From the IMG/VR virus record IMGVR_UViG_3300017991_000137, positions 1 to 54,558 of that record: a DNA stretch of 54,558 nt. One strand, written 5' to 3'. Positions within the stretch are counted from its first letter, which is position 1; each line of letters opens with the position of its first letter. Source of the DNA: a virus. Below the pieces are notes generated by a model that was given only the letters and a program-made list of their open reading frames with translations, was not told the DNA's origin and did no database searches. Both the position numbers and the translations under genes were made by a program. Positions 24,353 through 34,500 of this stretch are shown one piece after another.

Positions 24353-25358
24353 TCGAAAAGCGTTGAAATTGCACGTATCGGACGGCAAGGTTTGGTACAT
24401 TCGCGGCGCCGGTATGCCGGAGCCATCGCATGTCTCTGTGGACGAGTTCTTGGAAGGGCCAGTTGCCCGATCCGCGGACCACTTCCGCCTTGTCGGCTCG
24501 CACAGCAACGCTGTGTTGATCACTAAATTGTTCCACCTCAAACAGAAGGATCTCATTTCCAGCGTAGAGGTAGCGACGCCGCTCGTCTGTGTTACAGAGG
24601 CAGAGCGACGTAACCCAGAGGCCATGTTGGCCCGCATGCGGTTGTGCTCCCAGCCTCCCAGCAAGGGCGGCTTCCACGAAGTGACAGAGAACGACTACAG
24701 ATCGTATGCGTTGTCCGTCGAAGTGCTAAAAGCCGCAAAACACGGAGCAGCAACCAGCAAGCAGGCCCTCCGGCTGTTGAACAGCCATCCCGCGTGGAAG
24801 GCACTATCGTTCATCACCTCTCTCGACCCGGCACACGTAGCCGGACTCATCTCGTATATCCGCGATCCACGGTGGTTCATCGACCCGTGCTATCCAGATC
24901 GGCTTGGCAAGCTTGAGGCTTCTTTGGGACTAAATCCGAAGACCCAAGCCGGTGTGGCTGGCGTAGCGCCCAAGTGGCGGCACCATCAGCGGTGCTCACT
25001 TGTGCTTCGCTGCTGGAAGAATGACGCCAAGATCCCGGAGGTTAAAGAGAACTTCGAATTGGTGACGCCATTACCCGTTCCGAGCTGTCATCAGATCGGT
25101 TTAGCGCCATACGATTTCGCATGGCGTGTATGGGGCAATCGTATGGGCATCGGTTTGCCCAACGTAGAGCCCAACCCCGTGCTCGCCGATCTGCGTGCGT
25201 CGCAACGTCTAATCGCGTTCCTTCGACACACATGGTTAAGCGAGCTTTATCTGGACTCTCAGGCTGTGCCTGAGATGCAAGCCCCGCTATTCCGTCCGCG
25301 AGACTTCTTCCACTACGAAACGGAAGTCGCAGCGTACGAAGAGCATTGCCTTATGTAA
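24339..25358 (+). CDS. Unknown protein in the recombination block
   Basis: A 339-residue protein with no motif I recognise. Translation probably depends on coupling, since ATG 24339 lies within the sbcC end and has no clear ribosome site. Confidence 0.85.
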   Translation: MKAVDRKALKLHVSDGKVWYIRGAGMPEPSHVSVDEFLEGPVARSADHFRLVGSHSNAVLITKLFHLKQKDLISSVEVATPLVCVTEAERRNPEAMLARMRLCSQPPSKGGFHEVTENDYRSYALSVEVLKAAKHGAATSKQALRLLNSHPAWKALSFITSLDPAHVAGLISYIRDPRWFIDPCYPDRLGKLEASLGLNPKTQAGVAGVAPKWRHHQRCSLVLRCWKNDAKIPEVKENFELVTPLPVPSCHQIGLAPYDFAWRVWGNRMGIGLPNVEPNPVLADLRASQRLIAFLRHTWLSELYLDSQAVPEMQAPLFRPRDFFHYETEVAAYEEHCLM

Positions 25359-25367
25359 AGGATAACC

Positions 25368-25742
25368 ATGTTAAATCCAAGTGACGTTCAAGAAGCCGTA
25401 CGCGCCAAACTCGCAGCCGAGATCGTCGAGCGATTGACGCCCGACGAGATCACGGCGTTGTTGACCAACACGCTTACTGCGCTGTTGGAGGAGTGGACGT
25501 TCAAGACCGAACTCCGTGATGCGCTGGCCAAGCGGGCGAGGAAGATAGCGAAGGAGATCCTCAAGAGTGAAGAGTGGGAAGGCAAGATCCGTCAAGCTGT
25601 GATGGACGGATTCGATGACTATCTCGAAAACCTTAGTCCTGCTTTGGAGGACACGCTGAACGACACCTTCATCGGCAGCAGTGGCCAGTTCGGGCATCAG
25701 TCCCGACTGGGCTATTTTCTGGAAAAGCGGACAGGTAGTTGA
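25368..25742 (+). CDS. Unknown helical protein
   Basis: A 124-residue, mostly alpha-helical protein with alternating charges, unrecognised. AAAGGATAACC precedes ATG 25368. Last gene before an operator-rich gap. Confidence 0.85.
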   Translation: MLNPSDVQEAVRAKLAAEIVERLTPDEITALLTNTLTALLEEWTFKTELRDALAKRARKIAKEILKSEEWEGKIRQAVMDGFDDYLENLSPALEDTLNDTFIGSSGQFGHQSRLGYFLEKRTGS

Positions 25743-25747
25743 CCACT

Positions 25748-25799
25748 AAATATGGGACACGTCTCCCATATGGATACAAAATATGGGATACTACCCAGC
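25748..25799 (+). promoter_or_regulatory. Operator array (TATGGGA boxes)
   Basis: TATGGGA (25751-25757) and TCCCATA (25764-25770) form a palindrome with 6-bp centre. A third box at 25782-25788 repeats AAATATGGGA exactly 31 bp after the first (about three helical turns). All lie upstream of the promoter at 25816. Confidence 0.6.
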
Positions 25800-25845
25800 A
25801 CGTCAGTTTTGCCCGTTGACAGGATCGGCGGGGCTGGGTAGTATC
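25787..25845 (+). promoter_or_regulatory. Consensus promoter inside a 13-bp inverted repeat
   Basis: TTGACA (25816-25821), 17 bp, TAGTAT (25839-25844). The -10 and spacer end are the right arm of a perfect 13-bp inverted repeat (25787-25799 and 25833-25845). A regulator binding the repeat would cover the promoter. It drives the replication block starting at 25876. Confidence 0.8.
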
Positions 25846-25875
25846 GGGAGAGTCGATGGGTAAAAGGATGGACCC

Positions 25876-26310
25876 GTGACCGAGATTGAAGTAACGTTGC
25901 AGTTCAACCAGCACTCGCTGGGCGACTGCCGACATAAGAAGATCAGCAGGATGCTGCGGGACCCAAACGGCCGCGTAATGTTCCTGCCCACTTGGTGGCA
26001 GGCTCTCATGCGTTACGCGGCTAAAGTCGTCAATAGGCATCACGATGATGTCAATGACATCGATTGGGCACCTGTTGTGGACGGCGAAACGACGGAGTTC
26101 AAACGGTATTATGCGCAAGGGAGGTACACCGTCCACGAAGCGTTCTTTCCCGGCGACAAGATCGTCGTGCATGCAGTCCTACCACACACCATTCCGGTGG
26201 AGGACTTCCGGGAACTTCTAAGTACCGCGGGCAAGTACCGCGGCATCAGTCCGTACAAGCCGGACCGATATGGAACATTTGAGGTAATCGACGTCAGGAA
26301 AACACGATGA
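25876..26310 (+). CDS. Unknown protein
   Basis: A 144-residue protein, not recognised. GTG 25876 follows AAAGGAT. First gene behind the regulated promoter, so it is a candidate for early expression. Confidence 0.83.
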   Translation: MTEIEVTLQFNQHSLGDCRHKKISRMLRDPNGRVMFLPTWWQALMRYAAKVVNRHHDDVNDIDWAPVVDGETTEFKRYYAQGRYTVHEAFFPGDKIVVHAVLPHTIPVEDFRELLSTAGKYRGISPYKPDRYGTFEVIDVRKTR

Positions 26311-26438
26311 AAGACACAAGCAAAGAGTGCCGGAACTTCAAGTACTACAAGGGCAAGCATAAGCCCCGGTGCAACGGCGGCAAGCCATGTGAGGCATGCC
26401 AGAAGAAGTTCGAAGAAGAGCAACGCAAGCGCGGATAA
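26307..26438 (+). CDS. Very small Cys-rich basic protein (43 aa)
   Basis: Translated by hand: four cysteines (C8, C22, C28, C31), spaced to bind one zinc, in a Lys-rich chain. ATGA overlap with the previous stop. Confidence 0.7.
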   Translation: MKDTSKECRNFKYYKGKHKPRCNGGKPCEACQKKFEEEQRKRG

Positions 26439-26449
26439 CGACATAAAAA

Positions 26450-26474
26450 AGGCCCGACGGGTCAGGTCGGGCCT
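26450..26474. terminator. Hairpin, terminator-like for minus strand
   Basis: A perfect 9-bp stem AGGCCCGAC/GTCGGGCCT with a 7-nt loop. Six A precede it on plus, so the U-run belongs to minus-strand transcripts; downstream on plus is only AAAATT. It may block antisense transcription or weakly end the upstream plus transcript. Confidence 0.5.
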
Positions 26475-26582
26475 AAAATTCATGACCTTGTAGGACGCGG
26501 TCATTCGGGCGGTATTACTGCCAATGATAGCTGATCCTGCGCAGTCGGTCAACCCACTATGGGAAGACCTTGTGGATTGTCA

Positions 26583-28118
26583 ATGGCAAATAAGGCGGTA
26601 ATTCGTAAGGGCGGGCCTCTCATCGAGATAGCCGACGAACACGGTAATCCCCTCCCGCCACACGTGTATCGAGAGCTCGAAAGGCCTCTATATTACACGC
26701 ATATCACGATGAACTTCGGTGCTCGGGCGTACAACGCCAACACGGGCAACCGGCAGGATCGTGTTACCCAGCGACGTCGGCTGTTCCAGTACGACAACGC
26801 CGGGCGGCTCTGCTGCCAGAAGGGTTTCTACCCCAAACTTCGCAAGATTTTGCTTGGGCTGGGCTACGAGATCATCTACATCGACAAGGATCCGCCGAAA
26901 GATCCACGCATCTATACCCCCGACTGGGACCGACTCTTCGAGCGGTTCACACTCCGTCCAAAACAGGAGGATTGTCTCGCCCAGATCGACATGCACGAGT
27001 ACGGCATCATCGACGCACCACCTGCGTTCGGTAAGACGTACATCATGGCGATGATCGCGTCCATCTACAAGCACGCGAAGATCGATATCGTCACCAAGAG
27101 GAAGGACGTCGTGCTGACCATCAAAGACCTGCTGACGCGCTGGATCCCCAGTGTAGGCCAGGTCGGTGGCGGAAAGCGACGAGATGCGAGGGTGACGGTG
27201 TACACTGCCGACAGCCTGCATCACTCCAACTTCAATGCTGACATCCTGCTGGCTGACGAAGGTCATGAGCTCATGACCGACCGGCTGGCCAAGCAGCTCG
27301 GCAACTATCATCACAGTCGGAACTTCACGTTCACGGCGACGTCCGATATGCGGCTCGACAACGCCCACTACCGTATGGAGGGCATCTTCGGGCCGAAGAT
27401 CTTCAAGATGACGCAGCAGGAGGCTGAGAGCTACAATCTGGTGGCGCCGATCACGGTACAGTGGTTGGACGTCCATATCGATCCCAATCCGGTTGCACAT
27501 CTGCAGTCGTTGGTAGCACAGAAGCGTAACGGCCTCTGGCGTAACCAGCACCGCAACGCCGTGATAGCGCAGGCGGCCAGAGAGTTCGTGCAGCGAGAGC
27601 AGCAGGTGCTGATCCTCGTCGACACTATCGACCATGCGTTGCACCTGCGGAAGCTGCTACCAGAGGCAGAGCTGTGCTACTCGGAAGGAGCACTCCAAGA
27701 TCCCGAGAAGCGTCAGCGATACATCAATGCGGACCTTCTCGCGCCGCACGAAGAGATGACGACCGAGCGACGACTCTCGCTGCGACAGCGGTTCGAGCGT
27801 CGGGACATCATGTGCTGCATCGCCACTGGCGTGTGGGCTGTGGGTGTCAGCTTCGACTCGCTCAACGTATTGATCCGTGCAGATGCGGGTGCCAGTGAAA
27901 CGGCAAACGTGCAGCTGCCCGGACGTGTGTGTCGTGTTGACCCGGGCTCCGGGAAGCAGTGCGGCATCATGGTAGACTTCATGGATCTCTGGGACGGCAA
28001 GTTCAAGGGACGGTCCATGGCACGTCGTAGAGACTATGACAAGCGAGGCTGGACACAGCTCCGGCCAAACGGTGAAGTTTGGGCCCCAGGAACGAGGTAC
28101 AAACGTGTCGGTACATAA
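26583..28118 (+). CDS. SF2 DNA helicase (UvsW-like)
   Basis: A 511-residue helicase: Walker A PPAFGKT, motif II DEGH, motif III TFTATS, and motif VI QLPGRVCR. The arrangement resembles T4 UvsW, which works on recombination and stalled-fork intermediates. ATG 26583 has a weak ribosome site; TTG 26577 and ATG 26559 are in frame. A TATGGGA box lies at 26558. Confidence 0.92.
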   Translation: MANKAVIRKGGPLIEIADEHGNPLPPHVYRELERPLYYTHITMNFGARAYNANTGNRQDRVTQRRRLFQYDNAGRLCCQKGFYPKLRKILLGLGYEIIYIDKDPPKDPRIYTPDWDRLFERFTLRPKQEDCLAQIDMHEYGIIDAPPAFGKTYIMAMIASIYKHAKIDIVTKRKDVVLTIKDLLTRWIPSVGQVGGGKRRDARVTVYTADSLHHSNFNADILLADEGHELMTDRLAKQLGNYHHSRNFTFTATSDMRLDNAHYRMEGIFGPKIFKMTQQEAESYNLVAPITVQWLDVHIDPNPVAHLQSLVAQKRNGLWRNQHRNAVIAQAAREFVQREQQVLILVDTIDHALHLRKLLPEAELCYSEGALQDPEKRQRYINADLLAPHEEMTTERRLSLRQRFERRDIMCCIATGVWAVGVSFDSLNVLIRADAGASETANVQLPGRVCRVDPGSGKQCGIMVDFMDLWDGKFKGRSMARRRDYDKRGWTQLRPNGEVWAPGTRYKRVGT

Positions 28119-28803
28119 CGCAGGCATGATGCAACAACCGCCCGATGACGAGGCAGAAGAGTTCGTACGGCCCGTAAAGCCGCAGGACACTACGTCTAAG
28201 ATGGCGCGGCGGTTGCTCGCTGCGTACCATCGCGAGAATGACCTCCGAAAGTTTCGTGTGGGCCAAATCCGTCCGCGTCATACGCGAGATCCGGAGCTCC
28301 GAGAGCTCTGGTTCAAGCTGGCGAGGAAGCTGCTCCTGATCGGCGTCAAAGACCCGGAGAGATATATGCATGCCCAGTTCAAGTATTCGTCCCCAATCAG
28401 CGAATCGTTGATGGAGGGCCCGCTGCTGAACATGCTCATCTCCGACGACGCACTCGAGCGGTACCACAACTACGCCGACAGGGCACATTCGTACCTTGGG
28501 CAGGCGATGGAATCAGATAAACGACAATTCAAGCTAGCGATGGTGCAGGCCCATCGGCGACACCCTGAGTACAGCAGTGAAGAGCTGTGGGATTTTGTTC
28601 TCCAGAACAAAATTGGCAAGATGTCGCCGTTGTTCAGATACTGTCTGGCTGTCAGCGAGAACATGTCCGGCCTGGCGGAGTCCTTGAAGGCCGCTGCTAT
28701 AGAGCAAGCGTTGACGGACCCGCCCGGTTACCTCCGGTCGTGGAAGGATATCATTCCGCGACCACTTACAGAAGAAGTGGAACAGATCCTAGAAACCATT
28801 TAG
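28105..28803 (+). CDS. Unknown protein between helicase genes
   Basis: A 232-residue helical protein from GTG 28105 (GAGG at 7-nt spacing). Its place just before DnaB would suit a helicase loader, but no motif supports this. Palindrome copy 5 lies inside its coding sequence. Confidence 0.85.
   Translation: MSVHNAGMMQQPPDDEAEEFVRPVKPQDTTSKMARRLLAAYHRENDLRKFRVGQIRPRHTRDPELRELWFKLARKLLLIGVKDPERYMHAQFKYSSPISESLMEGPLLNMLISDDALERYHNYADRAHSYLGQAMESDKRQFKLAMVQAHRRHPEYSSEELWDFVLQNKIGKMSPLFRYCLAVSENMSGLAESLKAAAIEQALTDPPGYLRSWKDIIPRPLTEEVEQILETI
28592..28613 (+). promoter_or_regulatory. Palindrome copy 5 (TGTTC-TCCA-GAACA), inside a gene
   Basis: The most symmetric copy: ten pairs around a central CC. 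It lies in the reading frame of the 28105 gene (encoding FVLQNK), about 200 nt before dnaB, and is the only copy not at a gene start. On the minus strand its loop reads TGGA. Confidence 0.7.
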
Positions 28804-28811
28804 GCGGTACA

Positions 28812-30425
28812 ATGGAAGTACAACCGAATCGATCAGTCGACGAACACGACCTCGATTTCCTCTTTGCACATTTCGTTCACTGCGAGGAGGTCTTTCAGGC
28901 GGCCAAGAGTTGGCTCAAACCAGAGCACTTCTCCAAAGCCGGCGAACAGGCCTATCGCGCTATGTGGCGGGCGATCTCGGAATACTACGACAAGTTCCAG
29001 ATGCTGCCCGCGTACCCTGCCCTGTCGAAGGACACCATCACCAACATGGAAAAGATGCCGGTGATGACTGAGGAGGCCATCGACATGGCTGACGGTTTCT
29101 GTCAGCAGATCTTCGACGAGAAGCTCTGGCCACCAACCAGCATGCATCCCGACGCTGCCATGGAGATCCTGCGTGAGGTCCTCGTCGATCGAGGTCCTGG
29201 CGCTGCGATCCGTTCAGCTATCGAGGATGCCCGTGGGAACGCCGTGTACGATCTCCCCAAGATCGTGGCGGAAGCCCGCGAGAAGATCGACGTCATCCAG
29301 TCGATCGGCCGGATTAAGCAGGATAACAAGATCCCCGAGAGCTTTGCTCAGGTCGGTGGCGAACAATGGCCCACCGGCGTGAAGTTCATCGACGACATGA
29401 TGGACGGCGGCTCTGAGCCGGGTGACTGCAACGTCATCATCGGCGGCACCGGAGGGGGTAAAACTACATTGTCCATGCAGATGGCGGTCGAGATCGCGAG
29501 GCTGCAGGACATGTATGCTACCACAGGCGACCGCGAACCAGGCTTGGTCGTGTTCTTCAGCTACGAGGATGGCCTTCGGATGATGCAAATCCGGGCCATG
29601 TCCTATGCAGCGGAAGTGGACAAGGATACTCTGCGGTTCCTACGCAGCGACGACGAGCTGTCGACCACCGGCGATCTGAAGCTGTATGAGCAGCGGATGT
29701 ACCAGGGGTCGAACAAGGAGCGTCTCGGCGAGAGGGAACGACTGGCAGAGGTTCGCCCATGGATCAACCAATACGTCGAGTTCGTTGACTTCAACGAGGG
29801 CGGCGAAGGTGGCAGCGGCGGTATCCCTGAGGTCCGACAGCGACTGATGGCCATTCAGCGTAAGCGTAAGATGCCCATCCGGGCGGTGTTCATCGACTGG
29901 GCGGGGCAAATGGTGCGTAACCAGCTGCTGGCCGAGCGTGGCGCCGTAGAGGGCTCTAACATGGCACTCGAGCTTGGCGGGCTTCTCGGCATGGCCAAGC
30001 GGGAGATTGCAACGCCGCTGAACTGCGTTGTATGGGTCCCGCACCAGCTGAAGGGTAATTTGACCAAGCGATCGCCAGGAACCACGCCGCATCACTCAGA
30101 GGCGGAATGGTGTGCATCATTCGCTAACAATGCATGGTATGCGTTCTGCATCGGCAAGAAGGACGAGCAACACAGTGTCTGCCAGGTAGCCGCTACCAAG
30201 ACACGACACGCTGAGTCCGTCCCGCCTGTGATCTGCAAGATCAAGGGCGAGATCTGCCGTATGGAAGACGTAGACGAAGATTTCATGTTCGACCCGGCAA
30301 CCGGTGGGCTTTCCCTCCGCGAGGAAGGTGAGCGTGTCGCACGTAAGGTCGATACCAGCCGTGCACAGAAGCGTAAGTCAGACAAGCAGCGACAGATCGA
30401 GAACACGGTGCCAAGAAATGAGTGA
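28812..30425 (+). CDS. dnaB: DnaB-like replicative helicase
   Basis: A 537-residue protein. The N-terminal 120 residues match the DnaB N-domain; the RecA-like C-domain has Walker A GGTGGGKTT (about 211-219), Walker B-like RAVFIDW, and WVPHQLKG. It unwinds the replication fork. The tail is basic. ATG 28812 follows AGGCGG. Confidence 0.93.
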   Translation: MEVQPNRSVDEHDLDFLFAHFVHCEEVFQAAKSWLKPEHFSKAGEQAYRAMWRAISEYYDKFQMLPAYPALSKDTITNMEKMPVMTEEAIDMADGFCQQIFDEKLWPPTSMHPDAAMEILREVLVDRGPGAAIRSAIEDARGNAVYDLPKIVAEAREKIDVIQSIGRIKQDNKIPESFAQVGGEQWPTGVKFIDDMMDGGSEPGDCNVIIGGTGGGKTTLSMQMAVEIARLQDMYATTGDREPGLVVFFSYEDGLRMMQIRAMSYAAEVDKDTLRFLRSDDELSTTGDLKLYEQRMYQGSNKERLGERERLAEVRPWINQYVEFVDFNEGGEGGSGGIPEVRQRLMAIQRKRKMPIRAVFIDWAGQMVRNQLLAERGAVEGSNMALELGGLLGMAKREIATPLNCVVWVPHQLKGNLTKRSPGTTPHHSEAEWCASFANNAWYAFCIGKKDEQHSVCQVAATKTRHAESVPPVICKIKGEICRMEDVDEDFMFDPATGGLSLREEGERVARKVDTSRAQKRKSDKQRQIENTVPRNE

Positions 30426-31524
30426 CGGACAAGCAACTAGACCTGTCAACGATTTCAAAAGCGTGCTCCCAGGGATGCCTGTGCTGAACGAGGTGCTCTA
30501 CAACAGGCTATGCAAACGCTTCGGCGAGGTAAGAATTGCCAAGCAAGGTGAGCGGATGTCTGGCGAATACACGTTCGACAACCGATACGAGATGATCGAA
30601 GGCGGCGAATACTACCGTATTTGCTGTCCCTTCTGCGCTCGGCAGAACACGACGGATACACGATTTCGTCTGTGGATCAATCATCGGTGGGGTGTTGGAT
30701 TGGATAAGCAGGAGCCTGGTCGTCAGGACAACTTCTGGTGGGCGTGGGTGTGCTACAACGAACATTGTGAGCAGCACCCGGAGAACACCCATCAGCTACG
30801 TACCTGGTTGTACTCGGCCATCGGACGCGAGCGGGAGGAAGTGCGGGTCCAGATCGGTGAAGGCGTCGCCTCCGCGTCGCTCGGCCTTGTCGAGTGGCCA
30901 GGACGATGCATCCGCCTCGATCAGCTGCAATCCGACCATCTCGCCTGCCAATACCTGCACAGCCGCGGATTCAATGCCGCGGATGTGGGCCGACAGTGGG
31001 GCGTATCCTACTGCGAAGGCGGAGATCCGAAGTACGGCATGGCCCAAGGCCGCCTGATCATTCCTATCCGTATGGACGGCGAGATGGTCGGTTGGCAGGC
31101 ACGTACGCCGTACGATATGGACTGGAAGGCGTCTCGCGTCCCGAAATACTACAACTCGCCCGGCATCAACAAACGGCTGATGCTGTACGGGCACGATCGT
31201 GCGGTGCATGAAAACTTCTGCATCATAACTGAAGGCGTGACGGACGTTTGGGCTGTTGGTCCTGGCGCGGTCTGCCTGCTCGGCAAGGACATCTCCATGC
31301 ACCAAGCCGAGATGATAAAGATGAAATGGAAGGCCGCGGCGATCGCACTCGATGCGGATGCCGGCGACCGTATCGCCAAAATCGAGAACATGCTGGACAA
31401 ACTTCCGACCGTGGTGGTCAACATGCCGCCCGATACCGACCCAGCAGACCTCTCCCAGGCTCGTTTCTGGGACCTTTTACTGTCGAGTTCGATTGAACAA
31501 GGTGTGGACCTGTCACAACTATGA
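30418..31524 (+). CDS. dnaG: DnaG-type primase
   Basis: A 368-residue protein with an N-terminal zinc-binding region (CCPFC and later C/H residues) and a TOPRIM domain: ITEGVTD near residue 271 and LDADAGD near 312. Overlaps dnaB by 8 nt and the polymerase gene by 4 nt, giving a helicase-primase-polymerase cassette. Confidence 0.92.
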   Translation: MSDGQATRPVNDFKSVLPGMPVLNEVLYNRLCKRFGEVRIAKQGERMSGEYTFDNRYEMIEGGEYYRICCPFCARQNTTDTRFRLWINHRWGVGLDKQEPGRQDNFWWAWVCYNEHCEQHPENTHQLRTWLYSAIGREREEVRVQIGEGVASASLGLVEWPGRCIRLDQLQSDHLACQYLHSRGFNAADVGRQWGVSYCEGGDPKYGMAQGRLIIPIRMDGEMVGWQARTPYDMDWKASRVPKYYNSPGINKRLMLYGHDRAVHENFCIITEGVTDVWAVGPGAVCLLGKDISMHQAEMIKMKWKAAAIALDADAGDRIAKIENMLDKLPTVVVNMPPDTDPADLSQARFWDLLLSSSIEQGVDLSQL

Positions 31525-34500
31525 TTCCTGAAAACATCCCGATCCCCGATCTAGAGGCTATCTTCAAAGGGGATATGGACAACGCGCGGGCAAGGGAGTT
31601 TCCCTTCTACCCGCTTAACTCTCCCGGAATGCCGCACGCTGGGCCTGACTTCATTGCCCACGCGACGGCGATCGGCGACAACGTGGCCTTCAAGACGAAG
31701 GGCTCTGGCGCCGCTAAAGAGGTCACACACATTGGCTGGAACCTGCAATGTCTGTACCTGAAATGCTTGTACTCGAACGACTTCTACTTCCCTGTGAAGA
31801 TCAAGGGTCGTACCGAGGTAGCACGTGTCATCCCCGGACACTACTGGGGATGGGACGCAGGCGGACCTTGCGACATACGTGAACACCTTGACGGTAAGCC
31901 CCTCGTCATGGTCGTCGGCAAAATGCCCGGCAACGACGAGATCAAAGAGGGCCGGAACCTAGTTGGTCCGACAGGTGACGAGCTTCGGCGCGTCGCCATG
32001 CATGTCGGCATCGACGAATTTGAGATGGACAACTGGTATGTTTGTAACATTTGCCGGTGGACAAACCTCAATCCTCAGTCTTCATCCCTCCCACAGGCAT
32101 GGATTAAAGATTGTCTCCCACTACTGCATCAAGAGCTGCGGCTCCTCAAGCCAGATTATGTACTGTGCCTCGGTGCAGAAGCTACCAAAGCAGTCTGCGG
32201 GGCGGGACACACGGTAAACAACATGGTCGGACGGTACGTCGAAGTCGAGGTGCCGATCCACGAACACGGTGAAGATCCTGTTATCCACAAGATGAAGGTC
32301 ATGTCGTCGGTCCATCCGGCGGCCGTCCTGCGGACGACCGAGCTCTACCCAGCGTTCGAGGCGACCATGAAGAACTTCTCCCGACTGATCAAGGGGCAAC
32401 CCTTCACGAAGTCGTCGGAGGAGGACATCACTATCCAGTGCATCTACAAGGAACGAGAACTGAAGGACCTGGTTGACCATATCATCTCGCTGCCTGGACT
32501 GAAGAAGATCGCAGTCGACGGCGAGTGGCACGGTCAGCATCCGGGCGATCCAGGCTCGTACTTGCGGACGATACAGATCAGTCACCACGAGCACTACGCC
32601 GCGGTGATTGTGTTGCGATACAAGGGTGGCGCGCCTGCATTTGCTCCGTCAGCGAGTGCGGCCATTGCCGAGCTGAACAGGCTCTTGGATCGTGACGATG
32701 TGCAGATCGGAGGTAGTTTCTTCTCAGCCGACTTGCCATGGCTGGAATACAACGGTCTGCACATCGCGCATAGGTTTGCTGTACCGCCAACTGTCGAGCA
32801 GATCCGTGGCGGCAACTACGCCGGCGGATTCGACGTGGCACTGGCACAGCACGCATACGCCGAGACAGGTGACTTCAAGTTGGAGGTCATGGCGTCTCGG
32901 TACTGCGGTGCCCCTCGTTGGGACGTAAAGCTACAGGAGTGGAAGAAGAGCTACCTCTCCATCTGCAAGATGAAGGACGAGGAGTTGGATGGATACGGAG
33001 AGTGTCCGGACGAGGTTCTTCTACCATATGGCGGCTATGATGCGGCGTACACGCGTCAGCTCATGGACGTCCATTGCAAGCTTCTGGACGCTGACCCGTG
33101 GGGCAATGACTGCTGGCTGCCGTTCCATATCTCCATGATGGCCTTCCCGGCCTTCAACGAGATGGGCACAGTCGGCGTCAAGATCGACCGGCAGAGGGTA
33201 AATGACCTGACCGACCTCTTTCAGGAGGTACGGGCGGCCAAGCTCGAGCAACTGCAGAAGGACATCAACTGGCCGGGGTTCAACCCGCGAAGTTACTACC
33301 ACGCTACGGAGTTTCTGTTTGGTGAGAAGTATTCTCCCAAGCGCGACAAGACCACCGGCGAACGCATCAGCGTACGGCCGAAGGGTGCGATGTCGTTGTA
33401 CTTAAACCCTGTAAAATCCACGGGCAAGGGCAAGCCTTGGGGCTGGGTCTGCGCCCGTGGAGAACAAGACAAATACTCGCCATCTACCGACAAGGAGGTG
33501 TGCGGGATTTTAGGGCTGCAGCACCCATTGGCGTTGCAGTTCCGTGACGTAAAGCTGATTGACCAAGTGTTGAAGTCGGTATTCCGTCCTCCAAAGATGG
33601 AGGGGACTGAGCTGGCTTTGGACAAAGAAGGTCAACGGATTTACGGTGGCGGCATAGCAAAATATGTCGGCATCGATTCAAGAGTTCGCAGCAGCTTCCA
33701 GCAGGTGAAGGAAACCGGCCGTGCGTCGTCAGCTCGCCCACCATTACAGAATATCTCGAAACGTCGCGAAGACGACTATCGACGAATTCTGGGCGACAAG
33801 TACAAGTGGCCGATTCGTTCCTTCATCGTGTCTAACACGGACCCCGCTTATGGTGAACCCAGTGTCCTAGTCGAATCAGACTACAAAGGCGCTGAACTCA
33901 TGGGGATGGCTGTTCAGGCACGCGACGACACCATGTTGGACCATTGCTTGCGAGCGAATCTACCCGATGGTGATCCAAACCAATATGACATCCACTCGAA
34001 CATAGCCTGCTTGGCGTTCAATCTAGACTGCGAGCCGTCAAAGGCCGGGCTAGAGGCAATCGGCAAAAAGGGCATGCGGGTGGCTGCCAAGAATATCATC
34101 TTCGGAGTGGGCTATGGGCGAACGGCAGAAGCCTGCGCCCGACAGTGCCAAGAAGAAGGCTGCCCGATCACCACATCAGAGGCCGAGCAAATTATCCAGA
34201 CCATTTTCCAGACGTATCCAGGTATCCCTCGACTCCAAGAGGCACTTCGAGCAAGGGTTACGGAACCGGGATGGCTTAGGAATTGCTTCGGAAGGTATCG
34301 CCGTTTCATCAAAACGAGCGACCAGGCCGCGATGGGTGAATTGGAGCGCCAGGCACTTAATTTCCCGTTTCAGTCCATGGTGGCTGATGCGGTCAGCATC
34401 GCCTTGTATTGGTTGAAGAACCATCCACGCAAGGCGGAGTTAGGATTCAAAATCGTCCTCCAGATCCACGACGCGATCGTGCTGGAGGTTCCTACCAGAA

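Noticed and set aside
26688-27644. 318-codon minus-strand frame
   Set aside because: Antisense to the SF2 helicase; no recognisable domain or start signals.
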